Shown here one piece after another: positions 62,906-64,000 of a DNA stretch of 64,000 nucleotides (positions within the stretch are counted from its first letter, which is position 1; each line of letters starts with the position of its first letter). Location of the stretch: assembly GCA_027596075.1 (NCBI GenBank), contig JADGJC010000013.1, forward strand, positions 62,001 through 126,000. The letters are read 5' to 3'. Made by a program: the position numbers and the translations under genes. The notes beneath the pieces were generated by a model that was given only the letters and a program-made list of their open reading frames with translations, did no database searches and was not told the DNA's origin. This DNA is from Rhizophlyctis rosea. Its lineage: Eukaryota; Chytridiomycota; Chytridiomycetes; Rhizophlyctidales; Rhizophlyctidaceae.

Positions 62906-64000
62906 ATGGGGAAGATGCCACTGACGCAACGCATTAACTGGGTGTCAACGATTGCGTTGGTCACCACTCCCTTGATGGCTATCTACGCCTTCTTTTACGT
63001 TCCCCTTTCCCTGAAGACAGCAATCTGGTCTGTCATCTACTACTTCATTACGGGTTTCGGTATCACGGCTGGTGAGTTTCACCGTTTTCATCCGATCTTT
63101 TCATTGTCGCGTTCTGCATGCGTTTCGTGTCTTAAGCTTTTTGCGGCGCGGATCTCGGACATGACTTGCATGATTTACCGTTTGTTCGTTTTTAGGTTAC
63201 CATCGGTACTGGGCCCATCGATCATATGACGCGTCATATCCATACCAATTTTTCATGATGCTCGCGAGTTCTGGTGCAGCTGAGGGATCCATCAAATGGT
63301 GGTCGCGAGGACACCGCACGCACCACCGTTACACTGACACTGACAAGGACCCTTACACTACTAAGAAGGGCTTGTTCCACGCCCATATGAGTAAGTGTTA
63401 TTTATCATTCTTTCTTCCATGGCGCTTTGCAAAAACATTTGCATCGTCCAATTGACTGATTATCCTTATTTCAGTGTGGATGATCTTGAAGGATGAGGAC
63501 TTTGATGGAAAGCTCCGTGGTCGCGTGGACATGACGGATCTGAACTCTGACCCCCTCGTCCGCTTCCAACACAAATACTTCATCCCGTGAGTTATGAGAC
63601 GAACCACATGAAATCTTCTTCCATAATTATTGACCGAGGATCATCTGCAGTCTCATGTTGTTCATGGCCTTCACATTCCCCACTCTCGTAGCTGGTCTCG
63701 GTTGGGGCGACTGGAAGGGCGGCTTCTACTGGTCCGGCGTCACCCGTCTCGTCTTTGTCCACCACGCCACCTTCTGCGTCAACTCGCTCGCCCACTGGCT
63801 TGGGGAGCACTCCTACGATGACCGCGCCACTCCCAAGGACCACTTCTTCACCGCCCTCATCACCTTGGGTGAAGGTTACCACAACTTCCACCACGAGTTC
63901 CCCAACGACTTCCGCAACGCTATCCAATTCTGGCAATACGACCCCACCAAATGGCTCATTTGGCTCTGCTCCCTTGTTGGTTTGACATACAACCTCAACA
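62906..64000 (+). CDS. Delta-9 acyl-CoA desaturase (partial, runs off right edge)
   Basis: Endoplasmic-reticulum di-iron enzyme that makes oleate and palmitoleate from the saturated acyl-CoAs. Start at 62906 ([20 protein letters not shown]), then hydrophobic helices. The first intron joins GFGITA to [13 protein letters not shown] (first His box). Then [17 protein letters not shown] (second box), another intron before [11 protein letters not shown], and a last visible exon with [14 protein letters not shown] and [15 protein letters not shown] (third box). The window ends at LVGLTYNLN, so the C-terminal cytochrome b5 domain of fungal Ole1 enzymes, if present, is outside. Confidence 0.92.

Overview
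The window looks like nuclear DNA of a zoosporic (chytrid-type) fungus carrying an island of about 18 kb that resembles an endogenised nucleocytoplasmic large DNA virus. Host genes are compact and on both strands. They are split by short GT..AG introns (about 43-90 nt) and include secreted plant-cell-wall enzymes with fungal CBM1 cellulose-binding tails (GH6 cellobiohydrolase, rhamnogalacturonan acetylesterase-like SGNH hydrolase). An EF-hand/WD40 protein of the WDR49 type fits an organism that builds a flagellum. All identifications come from reading motifs and translated frames; no database search was possible.

Layout. 0-9.2 kb: host-type genes (MPPED-like metallophosphoesterase cut by the left edge, EF-hand/WD40 protein, short-chain dehydrogenase, a 662-residue multi-pass membrane protein). 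About 9.8-27.76 kb: the island. 27.9-64 kb: host genes, in order an unrecognised protein, a long WD40 protein, an ASNSD1-like asparagine synthetase-domain protein, a tail-anchored aldehyde dehydrogenase, GH6 cellobiohydrolase, a CDCA7-type zinc-finger protein, an FAD monooxygenase, UBLCP1-type phosphatase, mitochondrial beta-ketoacyl-ACP synthase, a C2H2 factor, the acetylesterase, mitoribosomal uS9m, an unknown protein, Bot1/mS45, mannose-6-phosphate isomerase, TRM5, and a delta-9 fatty-acid desaturase cut by the right edge.

The island is nearly intronless. It holds short lineage-specific frames (small membrane proteins, an Arg/Ser-rich basic protein, virion-like beta proteins) mixed with conserved genes. 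The conserved ones are a B-family DNA polymerase, a possible mRNA capping guanylyltransferase, ornithine carbamoyltransferase, a GNAT fold, a CDP-alcohol phosphatidyltransferase, two histidine kinases, a Brl1/Brr6-type nuclear-envelope protein and a possible VPS13/ATG2-like protein. Most of the conserved genes are cut at one or both ends and abut another frame directly, while several lineage-specific frames are intact. A palindrome built on GTTATCGATAAC recurs in intergenic DNA from 12.7 to 26.0 kb, usually within about 120 bp of a start codon. One copy sits beside a cluster of perfect triloop hairpins, two of which are nested inside an 11-bp stem. One intron-bearing fungal-type PD-(D/E)XK nuclease gene is nested in the island.

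Taken together the island reads as a decaying, partly deleted viral integration: a stop codon and a frameshift break one kinase, frame changes break a virion-like gene, and the polymerase keeps only its central part. The most unusual points are the Brl1/Brr6 homologue, the hairpin cluster with its adjoining palindrome, and the recurrent palindrome itself as a candidate viral promoter or operator.
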